Shown: positions 1 through 8,230 of the stretch, in pieces
How positions within the stretch are numbered: position 1 is the stretch's first letter
How the letters are laid out: each line of letters starts with the position of its first letter
Assembly (NCBI GenBank): GCA_027489955.1
Contig: JAIXYZ010000013.1
Span: 372,001 to 436,000 of the forward strand
Direction: 5' to 3'
DNA: 64,000 nucleotides
From: Hyphomicrobiales bacterium
Lineage (GTDB): Bacteria; Pseudomonadota; Alphaproteobacteria; Rhizobiales; Beijerinckiaceae
The notes under the pieces: generated by a model
What the model was told of the DNA's origin: nothing
What the model saw: the letters and a program-made list of their open reading frames with translations, nothing else
The model's database searches: none
Translations under genes and position numbers: made by a program

Positions 1-1340
1 CGGACGAAGCCCTCGAGATCACGGGCGAAACGCCCGTCGAGGCTCACCTCGACATCGCGCAGATCGTCGCGCTCGCGCGATCGGTCGGCGCCGACGCGAT
101 CCACCCGGGTTATGGGTTCCTGTCCGAAAACGCCGCGTTCGCCGCGGCCGTGACCGCGGCCGGGCTGACCTTCATCGGCCCCGACGCCCGGACCATCGCC
201 CTGATGGGCGACAAGGTCTCCGCCCGCGAATTCGCCCGCGCCAACAATGTTGCCGTCGCGCCGTCAGTCATGGCGAGCGACGACTTGGGCGATTTCGTCA
301 CACGCGCGAGCGCCATCGGCTTCCCGCTGCTGATAAAGGCCGCGGCGGGCGGCGGCGGGAAAGGCATGAGCATCGTCAGGTCCGCGTCCGACCTAGAGGC
401 GGCCGTGCGGCGCGCGTCCGGCGAGGCCGAGCGCTATTTCGGCGACGGGCGCATCTATGCGGAAACCTATGTCGAGCGGCCGCGCCATATCGAGGTCCAG
501 GTGCTGGGCGACGGCGAAGGCAACGTCATCCACCTGTTCGAGCGCGAATGCTCGATCCAGAGGCGCTTCCAGAAGATCGTCGAGGAGGCGCCGGCTGCAA
601 ACCTGCCCGGCGGGCTGCGGGACGAAATCTGCGCCTGCGCCGTCACGCTCGCCACGGCGGCCCGGTACAAGAACGCCGGAACCGTCGAGTTCATCCTGGG
701 CGGCGACGGCCGCTTCTTCTTCCTGGAGATGAACACGCGGCTGCAGGTCGAGCATCCGGTGACCGAGATGGTGACGGGGATGGATCTGGTTCGCGCCCAG
801 ATCGAGATCGCGGCGGGCCTCGGGCTGCCGTGCTCGCAGGCGGATGTGCCCGTCGACGGGCACGCCATCGAGTGCCGCGTCTGCGCCGAGGACCCCGAGC
901 GCGATTTCCTGCCCGAGACAGGCACCGTGCGGTACCTGTCGGTTCCCCGGGCGGACTGGCTCCGTTTCGAGAGTGCGATCGCGCCGGGCCACAGGGTCAC
1001 CGCCGATTTCGATCCCATGCTGGCCAAGCTCGTGGTTCACGCGCCCGACCGGGCCGAGGCCATCGACCGGAGCATCGCGGCGCTGGACGACCTGTCCGTC
1101 CTCGGCGTGACCACGAACATCGACTATCTCGCCCGCGTGCTCGGCCACGGAGCGTTCCGGGATGGCGCGCTCCATACCGGGTTCGTCCCCGATCACGCCG
1201 ACGCGCTGCGGCGGCCCGAACCCGGCCATGACGAACGCGATCGCCTGCTGATCGCGGGTGCGCTCGGGTTCCGCGAGTTCCGCGAGGCGGCATTCGGGCT
1301 GCCGGACCTGCAGGCGGCCATGGGCGGCTGGACGAACTGA
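1..1340 (+). CDS. Biotin carboxylase subunit of an acyl-CoA carboxylase (5' end missing)
   Basis: This is the ATP-dependent biotin carboxylase component, which carboxylates the biotin on the neighbouring carrier protein. The open frame runs in from base 3 with no start, and its first visible residues already belong to the N-terminal fold (DAIHPGYGFLSENAAFA), so the true start lies upstream of the window. The glycine-rich ATP loop reads KAAAGGGGKGM; further on EMNTRLQVEHPVTE is the catalytic EMNxRxQVEH motif, and ECRVCAEDPERDFLP opens the C-terminal domain. The protein ends at the biotin carboxylase domain. In methylcrotonyl- and geranyl-CoA carboxylases the alpha subunit normally also carries the biotin domain; here that domain is the next gene, one base downstream. 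The partner is the carboxyltransferase at 1848, so this serves the acyl-CoA carboxylase and probably not the fatty-acid AccABCD enzyme. Confidence 0.93.
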   Translation, partial: DEALEITGETPVEAHLDIAQIVALARSVGADAIHPGYGFLSENAAFAAAVTAAGLTFIGPDARTIALMGDKVSAREFARANNVAVAPSVMASDDLGDFVTRASAIGFPLLIKAAAGGGGKGMSIVRSASDLEAAVRRASGEAERYFGDGRIYAETYVERPRHIEVQVLGDGEGNVIHLFERECSIQRRFQKIVEEAPAANLPGGLRDEICACAVTLATAARYKNAGTVEFILGGDGRFFFLEMNTRLQVEHPVTEMVTGMDLVRAQIEIAAGLGLPCSQADVPVDGHAIECRVCAEDPERDFLPETGTVRYLSVPRADWLRFESAIAPGHRVTADFDPMLAKLVVHAPDRAEAIDRSIAALDDLSVLGVTTNIDYLARVLGHGAFRDGALHTGFVPDHADALRRPEPGHDERDRLLIAGALGFREFREAAFGLPDLQAAMGGWTN

Positions 1341-1341
1341 C

Positions 1342-1845
1342 ATGGCGTTCATCCTGGACATCGACGGACGCCGTCACGAACTGCGCATCCTGGCCAGGTG
1401 GCCGAGCCTGATCGTCGAGATCGACGGGCGGCGCCACCGCGTGGACGGGACGCCGGGCGAGGGCGACGGCGCGGGATGCGTCCGCATCGATGGGGCCGTT
1501 TTGTCCTTTGCCCGTGTCTCGACCGGATCGTCCCAGATCGTCCGGCTGCCGGGGACGACGTCCACCGTACACCTCGTCGACCCCCGCGCCGCCGCGTCCT
1601 CCGCACTTGGCAACGACGACATCCGGGCGCCGATGCCGGGTGCGGTCGTCGCCGTGTCGCGCCAGGCCGGCGAGGCGGTGCTCAGGGGCGAGACCGTTCT
1701 CACCATCGAAAGCATGAAGCTCCAGACCGCGCTCGCCGCTCCCCGGGACGGCGTGATCGCCGAGATCGTGCGCCCGGTGGGCGAGACCTTCGGCCAGCAC
1801 GACGTCCTCGCGCGGCTGGAGCCGTCCACCGAAAGCGAGGCTTGA
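1342..1845 (+). CDS. Biotin carboxyl carrier protein of the acyl-CoA carboxylase
   Basis: A 167-residue protein carrying the biotin that shuttles CO2 between biotin carboxylase and carboxyltransferase. The ATG lies one base after the upstream stop, giving an N-terminus MAFILDIDGRRHELRI. The C-terminal 75 residues form a biotinyl/lipoyl domain: IRAPMPGAVVAVSRQAGEAV, then TIESMKLQT. The lysine of ESMKLQT is the predicted biotinylation site; the usual motif is (E/V)AMKM, so Ser and Leu are mild variants also seen in MCC-like carriers. The N-terminal 80 residues look like the linker or BT-type region that in MCC alpha joins biotin carboxylase to the carrier. With the previous gene this appears to be an MCC/GCC alpha subunit split into two genes, co-translated with its neighbours. 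Confidence 0.9.
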   Translation: MAFILDIDGRRHELRILARWPSLIVEIDGRRHRVDGTPGEGDGAGCVRIDGAVLSFARVSTGSSQIVRLPGTTSTVHLVDPRAAASSALGNDDIRAPMPGAVVAVSRQAGEAVLRGETVLTIESMKLQTALAAPRDGVIAEIVRPVGETFGQHDVLARLEPSTESEA

Positions 1846-1847
1846 GG

Positions 1848-3455
1848 ATGCGCAGGCTGCAGTCGATGCTCAGCACGTCGAGCGCGGAGTTCCGGCGCTA
1901 CGAGGCGCATAACCGGGCGCTGGTGGCGGATTTCCGGACGAGGCAGGAGGCTGCCCGGACCAGGAGGGCGCAGCGCGATCTCGACCGGATTGCGCAGCAG
2001 GGCAAGCTGCGCCCGCGCGAGCGCATCGCCCGGCTGCTCGATCAGGCGACCCCGTTCCTGGAACTGTCGTCGCTAGCCGCCAATGCCGCTTACGGCGGCG
2101 AGAGCCCCGCGGCGAGTTGCATCACCGGGATCGGGATGGTGTCGGGCCGCGAGGTGATGGTCATCGCCAACGATTCCACCATCAAGGGCGGTGCCTGGTA
2201 CCCGCTGACCGTCACCAAGATGGTCAGGGCGATGGACATCGCGTTGGAGAACCGTCTGCCGGTCGTCCACCTGTGCGACTCGGCCGGCGCCATGCTGCAG
2301 ATGCAGTCGGACATCTTTCCCGACAGGCACATGGCGGGGCGCATCTTCCGCAACCAGACGCTTCTGTCGAAGCTCGGGGTCAAGCAGGTGGCGCTGGTCT
2401 TCGGCCATTGCACCGCAGGCGGCGCCTATGTCCCCGCCCTCTCGGATTACAGCGTGATCGTGCGCGGGACCGGCGCGGTGTTCCTCGGCGGGCCGCCGCT
2501 GGTCAAGGCCGCGACCGGGGAGGAGGTCACCGTCGAGGAACTCGGCGGCGCCGACATGCACACCACGATCTCGGGCACCTGCGACTATGCCGCCGCGAGC
2601 GAGGAGGAGGCGATCCTCATCGGCCGCGAGATCGTCGCGCAGTGGGAGCGCCCGAACCGCTGGGAGTGCCAGAGGGAAGCGCCGGAGGCCCCCGCCTACG
2701 ATCCGCAGGAGCTCTACGGAATCATCCCCGACGACATCAAGAAGCAGTTCGACATGCGCGAGGTCATCGCCCGCATCGTCGATGGAAGCCGCTTCCACGA
2801 ATATGCCCCCGATTACGGGACCACCCTGGTCTGCGGCTTCGCGAATGTCTGGGGCTACAAGGTCGGGATCCTCGCGAACAACGGTGTCCTGTTCAACGAG
2901 TCATCGCTGAAGGGCGCGCACTTCATCGAATTGTGCAACCAGAACGGCACGCCGCTGGTCTTCCTGCAGAACATCACGGGATACATGATCGGCCGCGAAT
3001 ACGAGCGGCGGGGCATCACCAAGGACGGCGCCAAGATGATCATGGCGCAGTCCTGCTCGCGGGTGCCCAAGTTCACCGTCATGTGCAACGGCTCCTTCGG
3101 CGCCGGCAATTACGGCATGTGCGGCCGGGCCTTCGACGCCCGCTTTCTCTTCACCTGGCCCAACCACCAGATCGGCGTCATGGGAGGCGAGCAGGCCGCC
3201 AGAACGCTCGTCGACGTGAAGCTCAACCAGATGAAGCGCGCGGGCCTCGCCCCCGACCAAGAGGAACTCGACCGCGTCTATGAGGACACCCGCAAGGGCT
3301 ATCGGGATCAGATGTCGGCCTATTTCGCCACGTCCGAACTGTGGGACGACGGGATCCTCGATCCCGTGGACACGCGCAACGCGCTGGCCATCGCGATCTC
3401 CGCGTCTCTCAACGCGCCGCTCGGCGATCCGGGCTACGGCGTCTTCCGCTTTTGA
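1848..3455 (+). CDS. Acyl-CoA carboxylase carboxyltransferase (beta) subunit, methylcrotonyl/geranyl-CoA carboxylase type
   Basis: A 535-residue carboxyltransferase, the usual length for MccB/AtuC-type beta subunits. It transfers CO2 from biotin to the gamma carbon of an alpha,beta-unsaturated acyl-CoA. The ATG at 1848 follows a GAGG 2 nt after the preceding stop. Recognisable parts are GKLRPRERIARLLD, the N-terminal oxyanion region CTAGGAYVPALSD, and in the C-terminal half ITGYMIGREYERRGITKDGA and GNYGMCGRAFDARFLFTWPN. The substrate-pocket stretch reads DSAGAMLQMQSDIFPDR where classical MCC has an SGGA(N/F)LP.Q motif, so the substrate may not be 3-methylcrotonyl-CoA. Fatty-acid AccA/AccD and propionyl-CoA carboxylase are poorer matches. 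It forms a tight cluster with the carrier gene and is followed by an enoyl-CoA hydratase, the expected next step. Confidence 0.92.
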   Translation: MRRLQSMLSTSSAEFRRYEAHNRALVADFRTRQEAARTRRAQRDLDRIAQQGKLRPRERIARLLDQATPFLELSSLAANAAYGGESPAASCITGIGMVSGREVMVIANDSTIKGGAWYPLTVTKMVRAMDIALENRLPVVHLCDSAGAMLQMQSDIFPDRHMAGRIFRNQTLLSKLGVKQVALVFGHCTAGGAYVPALSDYSVIVRGTGAVFLGGPPLVKAATGEEVTVEELGGADMHTTISGTCDYAAASEEEAILIGREIVAQWERPNRWECQREAPEAPAYDPQELYGIIPDDIKKQFDMREVIARIVDGSRFHEYAPDYGTTLVCGFANVWGYKVGILANNGVLFNESSLKGAHFIELCNQNGTPLVFLQNITGYMIGREYERRGITKDGAKMIMAQSCSRVPKFTVMCNGSFGAGNYGMCGRAFDARFLFTWPNHQIGVMGGEQAARTLVDVKLNQMKRAGLAPDQEELDRVYEDTRKGYRDQMSAYFATSELWDDGILDPVDTRNALAIAISASLNAPLGDPGYGVFRF

Positions 3456-3535
3456 GGCGTGGCACCGGCAGGCAGACGCTCCGCCGCATCGACCTTGACG
3501 CCGGCAAATCGACGATTTGGCGATTGGCGGTTCAA

Positions 3536-3549
3536 CTAACAAACGTTAG
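3536..3549. promoter_or_regulatory. Palindromic operator, copy 1 (CTAACAAACGTTAG)
   Basis: Perfect 5-bp arms CTAAC and GTTAG flank a 4-base spacer (AAAC), 23 bp upstream of the enoyl-CoA hydratase start, in the only non-coding stretch between the carboxylase and hydratase genes. A near-identical element (one base different, in the spacer) lies at 13914 before the acyl-CoA ligase. Size, symmetry and position fit a TetR-family repressor site of the kind that controls acyl-CoA catabolic operons. No TetR-type gene lies in the window, so the regulator is unknown. Confidence 0.6.
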
Positions 3550-3572
3550 ATAGAATTATGATCGGAGACGAC

Positions 3573-4358
3573 ATGGTCGCAGAGCAGCCCATCACGGTTC
3601 GTATCGAGGACGGCGTCGCGACCGTGTGCATCGACAGGCCTGCCGCAAGGAACGCGCTGTCGATCGCCGCGGCGGATGGGCTGGCCGACGCCTGGGAGAG
3701 GCTGGACCGCGATCCCGGCGTCCACGTCATCATCCTGACGTCCAGCGATTGCGGCGTGTTCTCGGCAGGGCTCGACCTGAAGGAGGCCAGGGATATCGCC
3801 GAGCAGGGCGGCGGCGACATCCTGTCCCGGATGCGCGACCCGTTCCACACGCGGATGCGCGATGTCGGCAAGCCCATCGTGGCCGCCATGACGGGCTCGC
3901 TGATGGCAGGCGGCATGCTGCTGTCCCTCAATTGCGACCTGCGCGTGGGGCTGGCCGGGACGATGGCTGGCATCACGGAGGTCAAAGTCGGTCGCGGATC
4001 GCCTTGGGCCGCACCGCTGCTGTGGATGCTGCCGCAGCCCCTGCTGGTGGAGATGCTGCTGACGGGCGACACCGTCCCGATCGAGCGGCTGCGCGACCTC
4101 GGTTTCATCAATTACCTGGAGGAGACGCCCGATGCCGTCCGTGCGCGGGCGCTCGATCTCGCACGCCGGATCGCGGCCGCCGCGCCCCTGTCGGTGAGGG
4201 CGGCGAAGGCCAGCGTCAAGGCCTGGCAGGACCTGGGCTGCAAGGCCGGCTTCGAGGAAGCCGTGCGCCTGCACGCCGGCGTCTATGCGAGCCGGGACGC
4301 CATCGAGGGGCCGAGAGCCTTCGCGGAGAAGCGCCCCCCGCGCTGGGAGGGCCGATGA
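3573..4358 (+). CDS. Enoyl-CoA hydratase/isomerase (crotonase) family protein
   Basis: A 261-residue crotonase-fold protein that probably hydrates the carboxylated enoyl-CoA, the role of AtuE or LiuC in the related pathways. I chose the ATG at 3573, which has GGAG 5 nt upstream; an in-frame ATG at 3558 has no ribosome binding site. The oxyanion-hole residues lie in VFSAGLDLKEARD and in the segment AAMTGSLMAGGMLLSLNCDLR. The second segment reads SLMAGG where classic hydratases have x-G-G-G, and the usual catalytic Glu pair is not obvious (TEVKVGRGSPW holds a Glu near the first position), so isomerase, hydrolase or retro-aldol activity is possible. A palindromic operator lies just upstream and the AtuA gene follows 70 bp downstream. 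Confidence 0.87.
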   Translation: MVAEQPITVRIEDGVATVCIDRPAARNALSIAAADGLADAWERLDRDPGVHVIILTSSDCGVFSAGLDLKEARDIAEQGGGDILSRMRDPFHTRMRDVGKPIVAAMTGSLMAGGMLLSLNCDLRVGLAGTMAGITEVKVGRGSPWAAPLLWMLPQPLLVEMLLTGDTVPIERLRDLGFINYLEETPDAVRARALDLARRIAAAAPLSVRAAKASVKAWQDLGCKAGFEEAVRLHAGVYASRDAIEGPRAFAEKRPPRWEGR

Positions 4359-4428
4359 CCGGCAACCCTCGGATACGACGCCTCGAATTCGTGCAGGGCC
4401 GCATCGAGCGCGCCCAGGGAGCATGCGC

Positions 4429-5832
4429 ATGAACCAGCAATCCACACCCGCGGGCGCAAGGCGCCGGGACAAGGTCCGGCTCGGTGCCGGAGCCGGCTAT
4501 TGGGGCGCCGAGATGGAAGGCCCGCTGAAGCTCGCGACGTCCGGCGCGATCGACTACCTCTGCTTCGACCAACTCGCCGAACTCACCATGTCGCTGCTCG
4601 AGCGGCAGCGCATGAAGAATCCCGAGCTCGGCTACATCCCCGATCTCGCCTCGCACGTCGAAAAGCTGCTCCCGGTGATGCGGGACCGCGGCGTGAAGGT
4701 CATCACCAATGCGGGCGGGACGAACTGCCCCTCGGCCATGACCATGGCGCTGGCGATCGCAGGGCGCCTGGGCTTCGGCGGCATGAAGATCGCCGCCGTG
4801 TCCGGTGACAACGTCACCGGGCTGATCGATCCGCTGCTGCAGCAGGGCTGGAAGTTCACCAATCTCGACACCGGCGACGACCGCATCGAGGACATCCGCG
4901 AAAGGATTGTATCCGCCCATGCCTATGTCGGGGCGGAAGGCATCGTCGAGGCCCTGGACGGCGAGGCGGACCTCGTGATCGCCGGGCGCGTCTCCGACAA
5001 TGCGCTGTATGTCGGGCCGCTGATGCACGAATTCGGCTGGTCGTACGAGCCGGAATTCGTAGACCGCATCGGCTCGGCCATCGCGATCGGCCACATCGTC
5101 GAGTGCGCCGAACTCGTCTGCGGCGGAATGAGCAACCTCTGGAAGGTGTCGGACCGGCCCTGGGAGATCGGCTTCCCCATCGCGGAAGTGCAGGCCGACG
5201 GCTCGGCCATCGTGACCAAGCTCCCCGGGACCGGCGGCGTGGTCAACGAATGGACCGTCAAGGAACACCTGGTCTACGAGGTCCACGATCCGCGCCGCTA
5301 CATGATGCCCGACGGTGTCGCCGACCTCACCTCCCTGCGCCTGGAGGATCTCGGCGAGGACCGCGTCCGCGTCAGCGGAGGGCGCGGCGCGCCGAGACCC
5401 GACACGCTGAAGGTCCAGGTCGGGTACATGGACGGCTTCATCGCCGAGGGCACGTTCCTGGTGGGCGGGCCCGACGTCCTGGCCAAGGTGCGCAAGGCCC
5501 GCGAAATCTTCGAGGGCCTGCTGGCGCGGGCCGGGATCGTTCCGATCGACCTGCGCTACGACCGGATCGGCATTGACGCCATATCCGGCGACATGTTCGC
5601 CGATCCGGCCGAGGACAGCGTGCGGGAATGCGGCCTGCGGATCGCCGTCCGCGTGCGGACCCGCGAGGAGGCGAACATCGCGCGGGGCCACATGCTGCGC
5701 GTGACGCTCTACGGCCCGGTGGGGCTCGGCTGGGGGCCGCCGGCGGCGGTGCGGCCGGTCATTTCGCTTTGGCCGACCCTGATCCCGCGAGACGCAGTGA
5801 AGCTCCAGGTCGACGTCAGGAGGGCGGCATGA
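4429..5832 (+). CDS. AtuA-family protein (DUF1446), acyclic terpene utilisation
   Basis: A 467-residue member of the AtuA/DUF1446 family, named for the first gene of the acyclic terpene (citronellol/geraniol) utilisation cluster of Pseudomonas; its reaction is unknown. Diagnostic stretches are VRLGAGAGYWGAEMEGP near the N-terminus, IDYLCFDQLAELTM, and VITNAGGTNCPSAM. The ATG at 4429 has AGGGAG 7 nt upstream; ATG 4423 sits too close to it. Family members are often near 600 residues with a small C-terminal ferredoxin-like domain; here that domain is a separate gene overlapping the stop by 4 nt (ATGA). Lying between crotonase and racemase genes, it probably acts on a CoA thioester intermediate or its release. 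Confidence 0.9.
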   Translation: MNQQSTPAGARRRDKVRLGAGAGYWGAEMEGPLKLATSGAIDYLCFDQLAELTMSLLERQRMKNPELGYIPDLASHVEKLLPVMRDRGVKVITNAGGTNCPSAMTMALAIAGRLGFGGMKIAAVSGDNVTGLIDPLLQQGWKFTNLDTGDDRIEDIRERIVSAHAYVGAEGIVEALDGEADLVIAGRVSDNALYVGPLMHEFGWSYEPEFVDRIGSAIAIGHIVECAELVCGGMSNLWKVSDRPWEIGFPIAEVQADGSAIVTKLPGTGGVVNEWTVKEHLVYEVHDPRRYMMPDGVADLTSLRLEDLGEDRVRVSGGRGAPRPDTLKVQVGYMDGFIAEGTFLVGGPDVLAKVRKAREIFEGLLARAGIVPIDLRYDRIGIDAISGDMFADPAEDSVRECGLRIAVRVRTREEANIARGHMLRVTLYGPVGLGWGPPAAVRPVISLWPTLIPRDAVKLQVDVRRAA

Positions 5833-6197
5833 AGGCCCATTCCATCCCCTTGAAGCGCATCGCCATCACGCGCTCCGGCGACAAGGGCGACGTTTCGAAC
5901 ATCGGCATCATCGCCTTTTCCGACGCCCTGTACCGGCTGCTCCTGGAGCGCCTGACGCTTGAACGCGTCAAGCAGCACTTCAAGGGCATGGTGAAGGGCG
6001 ATGTTGCCTTCTACCCGATGGACAATATCGGCGCGGTCCAGATCGTCATGCGTGGCGCGCTCGGGGGCGGTGCGACCAAGACGCTCCGGTTCGATCAGAC
6101 CGGAAAGTCGATGGGCGTGCTGATCCAGTCGCTGGAAATCCCCTTCAGCGACGAGGAACTCGCCCTCATTCCTGACCGACCGCCGTTCGAGCGCTGA
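5829..6197 (+). CDS. AtuA C-terminal (ferredoxin-like) domain as a separate small protein
   Basis: A 122-residue protein matching the small C-terminal domain normally fused to AtuA. The signature is ITRSGDKGDVSNIGIIAF near the N-terminus (the RSGDKGD(T/V)xNIG motif), followed by a mixed alpha/beta region ending VLIQSLEIPFSDEELALI. The start codon overlaps the stop of the large AtuA gene as ATGA, so the two are translationally coupled and probably made in equal amounts as a heterodimer. There are no cysteines for an iron-sulfur cluster; ferredoxin-like refers only to the fold. No enzymatic role is known. Confidence 0.83.
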   Translation: MKAHSIPLKRIAITRSGDKGDVSNIGIIAFSDALYRLLLERLTLERVKQHFKGMVKGDVAFYPMDNIGAVQIVMRGALGGGATKTLRFDQTGKSMGVLIQSLEIPFSDEELALIPDRPPFER

Positions 6198-6253
6198 GGG
6201 GACCGGCGCCACGACAGGCAGTTCCCGCGCCATCGACAATGCAGGGCAGCGAC

Positions 6254-7420
6254 ATGGGGCCTTTGGGATCAATCAGGGTACTGGAATTCGCCGGCATCGG
6301 CCCCGGTCCGATGTGCGCCATGGCGCTGTCGGATCTGGGGGCGCAGGTGCTGCGCCTCGACAGGCCGTCGCCGGCGGCCCTTGGCATCGCCAAGCCCGCG
6401 CGCTTCGACTACCTGCTGCGCGGGCGCAAGCGCCTCGCGGTCGACCTGAAATCTGAAGCGGACATCGCCCTCGTCCTGGATCTGGTCGCAGGGGCGGACG
6501 CCATCATCGAGGGCTTCCGGCCGGGCACGATGGAGCGGCTGGGCCTGGGGCCGGACGTGTGCCTGGCCCGCAATCCACGCCTGGTCTACGCGCGGATGAC
6601 AGGCTGGGGCCAGACCGGCCCGCTGGCGAAATCGGCGGCCCACGACATCAACTACATCGCCATTTCCGGAGCGCTCGACGCCATCGGGCGGAAAGGCGCG
6701 CCGCCGACCGTCCCGCTGAACCTCATCGGCGACTATGCCGGCGCCGTCTACATGGCCATGGGGATCCTGGCCGGCATCGTCCACAGCCGTGAGACGGGGC
6801 AGGGTCAGGTCGTCGATACGGCTATCGCCGACACGACGGCCCACCTGATGACCCACGCCTACGGCATGTGTGCCGCGGGCATGACGTCCCCGGAACGCGG
6901 GACAAACGTGCTCGACGGGGGCGTGCCCTATTACGACGTGTACCGGTGCCGCGACGGGACCTTCATCTCGATCGGCGCCATCGAGGAGAAGTTCTTCCAC
7001 GAGTTGATCGTGCGGCTGGGCTTCGACCCGAAGACGTTTCCTCCGCAGCGGGACGTGGCGCGGCACGCGGAGATGCGCCGGGCTTTCGAGGACCGCTTCC
7101 TGCAGAAGACGCGCGAGGAGTGGTGCGCCGAACTTGAGGGAACCGATGCGTGCTTCGCCCCGGTCCTCACCGCGGCCGAGGCGGCGTCGCACCCTCATTA
7201 CCAGGCCCGCCGGTCCTTCGTGGACGTCGACGGCCTGGCCCAGCCTGCACCCGTACCGGTTTTCTCGGCGACGCCTCCTTCCGTTCCGTCGGCGCCGGCG
7301 GAAGTCGGCTTCGAGCCGGCATCCGTCCTGCAGGGCTGGCTTTCGCCGGAGGCGCTGGCCCGGCTCGCGCGGGAGCGGCCCACGCCTGCGGGCCGAAATC
7401 CGGTGCACGGCGCAACATGA
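6254..7420 (+). CDS. CaiB/BaiF family protein, alpha-methylacyl-CoA racemase type
   Basis: A 388-residue class III CoA-transferase-fold protein, closest to alpha-methylacyl-CoA racemases, which invert the 2-methyl centre of branched acyl-CoAs so that they can be dehydrogenated. The three residues used by racemases are all present in context: His in AAHDINYIAISG, Asp in NLIGDYAGAVYM, and Glu in SIGAIEEKFFHEL. RVLEFAGIGPGPMCAM is the typical N-terminus. I prefer ATG 6254 (AGGG 7 nt upstream) to ATG 6239, which has no ribosome binding site. A racemase points to a substrate with a methyl branch, as in isoprenoid acids. A CoA-transferase role is possible, but HDINY and GAIE favour racemase. Confidence 0.87.
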   Translation: MGPLGSIRVLEFAGIGPGPMCAMALSDLGAQVLRLDRPSPAALGIAKPARFDYLLRGRKRLAVDLKSEADIALVLDLVAGADAIIEGFRPGTMERLGLGPDVCLARNPRLVYARMTGWGQTGPLAKSAAHDINYIAISGALDAIGRKGAPPTVPLNLIGDYAGAVYMAMGILAGIVHSRETGQGQVVDTAIADTTAHLMTHAYGMCAAGMTSPERGTNVLDGGVPYYDVYRCRDGTFISIGAIEEKFFHELIVRLGFDPKTFPPQRDVARHAEMRRAFEDRFLQKTREEWCAELEGTDACFAPVLTAAEAASHPHYQARRSFVDVDGLAQPAPVPVFSATPPSVPSAPAEVGFEPASVLQGWLSPEALARLARERPTPAGRNPVHGAT

Positions 7421-7456
7421 CCCTGCGCTGCGGCGCGAACCGAACCGAGGAATCAG

Positions 7457-8203
7457 ATGGATCTGGATATTCAGGGCAGGACTGCCGTCATAACCGGTGC
7501 GGCCGGCGGCATCGGTGCCGCCATCGCGAGCCGTCTGGCGCGCGAGGGGGTGCGCGTGGTCATCGTGGACCTCGCCGCCGAGGCGGCGGAGAAAGTCGCG
7601 GCCCGGATCCGGGATGGCGGCGGGGAGGCGATGGCCGTCGCCGCGGACGTGACCAGCGCCGATTCCGTCGCGGCGATGATGCGGACCATCGCCGACGGCT
7701 TCGGCGGGGTCGACATCCTGGTCAACAATGCGGGCTTCACCCGGGACATGCGCATCGGGCGCATGGCAGAGGCGGACTGGGACGCGGTCATCGACGTTGT
7801 CCTCAAGGGTTCGTTCCTGTGCAGCCGCGCGGTGATGGAAGGCATGAAGGAGCGCGGCTGGGGACGCGTGATCAGCATTTCCTCCCGTGCCCATCTGGGC
7901 AATCCGGGACAGACCAACTACTCCGCCGCGAAGGCGGGCATCATCGGGTTCACCAAGGCCCTGGCGCTGGAATCGGGGCGCTCCGGCATCACCGCCAACG
8001 CGGTCGCGCCCGGCATCATCGACACCGAGGCCGTCCGCAACCTCGGCCATTTCGAGAAGATCGAGGCGGCTGCGCGCCAGATCACGCCGGTCCAGCGCCT
8101 GGGCCGTGTGGAGGACGTCGCCGACGCGGTCGCGTTCCTGGCGTCCGAGCGGGCATCCTACATCACCGGCGAGGTGCTGCACGTCACCGGGGGACGCTAC
8201 TGA
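7457..8203 (+). CDS. SDR family oxidoreductase (3-hydroxyacyl-CoA dehydrogenase-like, FabG fold)
   Basis: A 248-residue classical short-chain dehydrogenase. The cofactor motif TGAAGGIGAAIA lies near the N-terminus, NNAG follows DILV, the active-site serine is in ISISSRAHLG, and YSAAKAG gives the catalytic Tyr-x3-Lys. Asp in VDLAAEAAE at the end of beta2 favours NAD(H). AtuB and AtuG in the terpene cluster belong to the same family. It probably oxidises a 3-hydroxyacyl-CoA made by the crotonase or MaoC enzymes. It is the last plus-strand gene before the convergent IclR regulator; its start has AGGAA 5 nt upstream. Confidence 0.88.
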   Translation: MDLDIQGRTAVITGAAGGIGAAIASRLAREGVRVVIVDLAAEAAEKVAARIRDGGGEAMAVAADVTSADSVAAMMRTIADGFGGVDILVNNAGFTRDMRIGRMAEADWDAVIDVVLKGSFLCSRAVMEGMKERGWGRVISISSRAHLGNPGQTNYSAAKAGIIGFTKALALESGRSGITANAVAPGIIDTEAVRNLGHFEKIEAAARQITPVQRLGRVEDVADAVAFLASERASYITGEVLHVTGGRY

Positions 8204-8230
8204 GCACCGGCTTCCTGCGGGGCGCGCGCG

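Noticed and set aside
6269-8182. A 637-codon open frame on the minus strand covering the racemase and SDR genes
   Set aside because: It is the antisense frame of two well-recognised plus-strand genes in GC-rich DNA and encodes Arg/Asp/Gly-rich noise without any motif. The same applies to long minus-strand frames opposite the TRAP, AtuA, glyS and ppdK genes.
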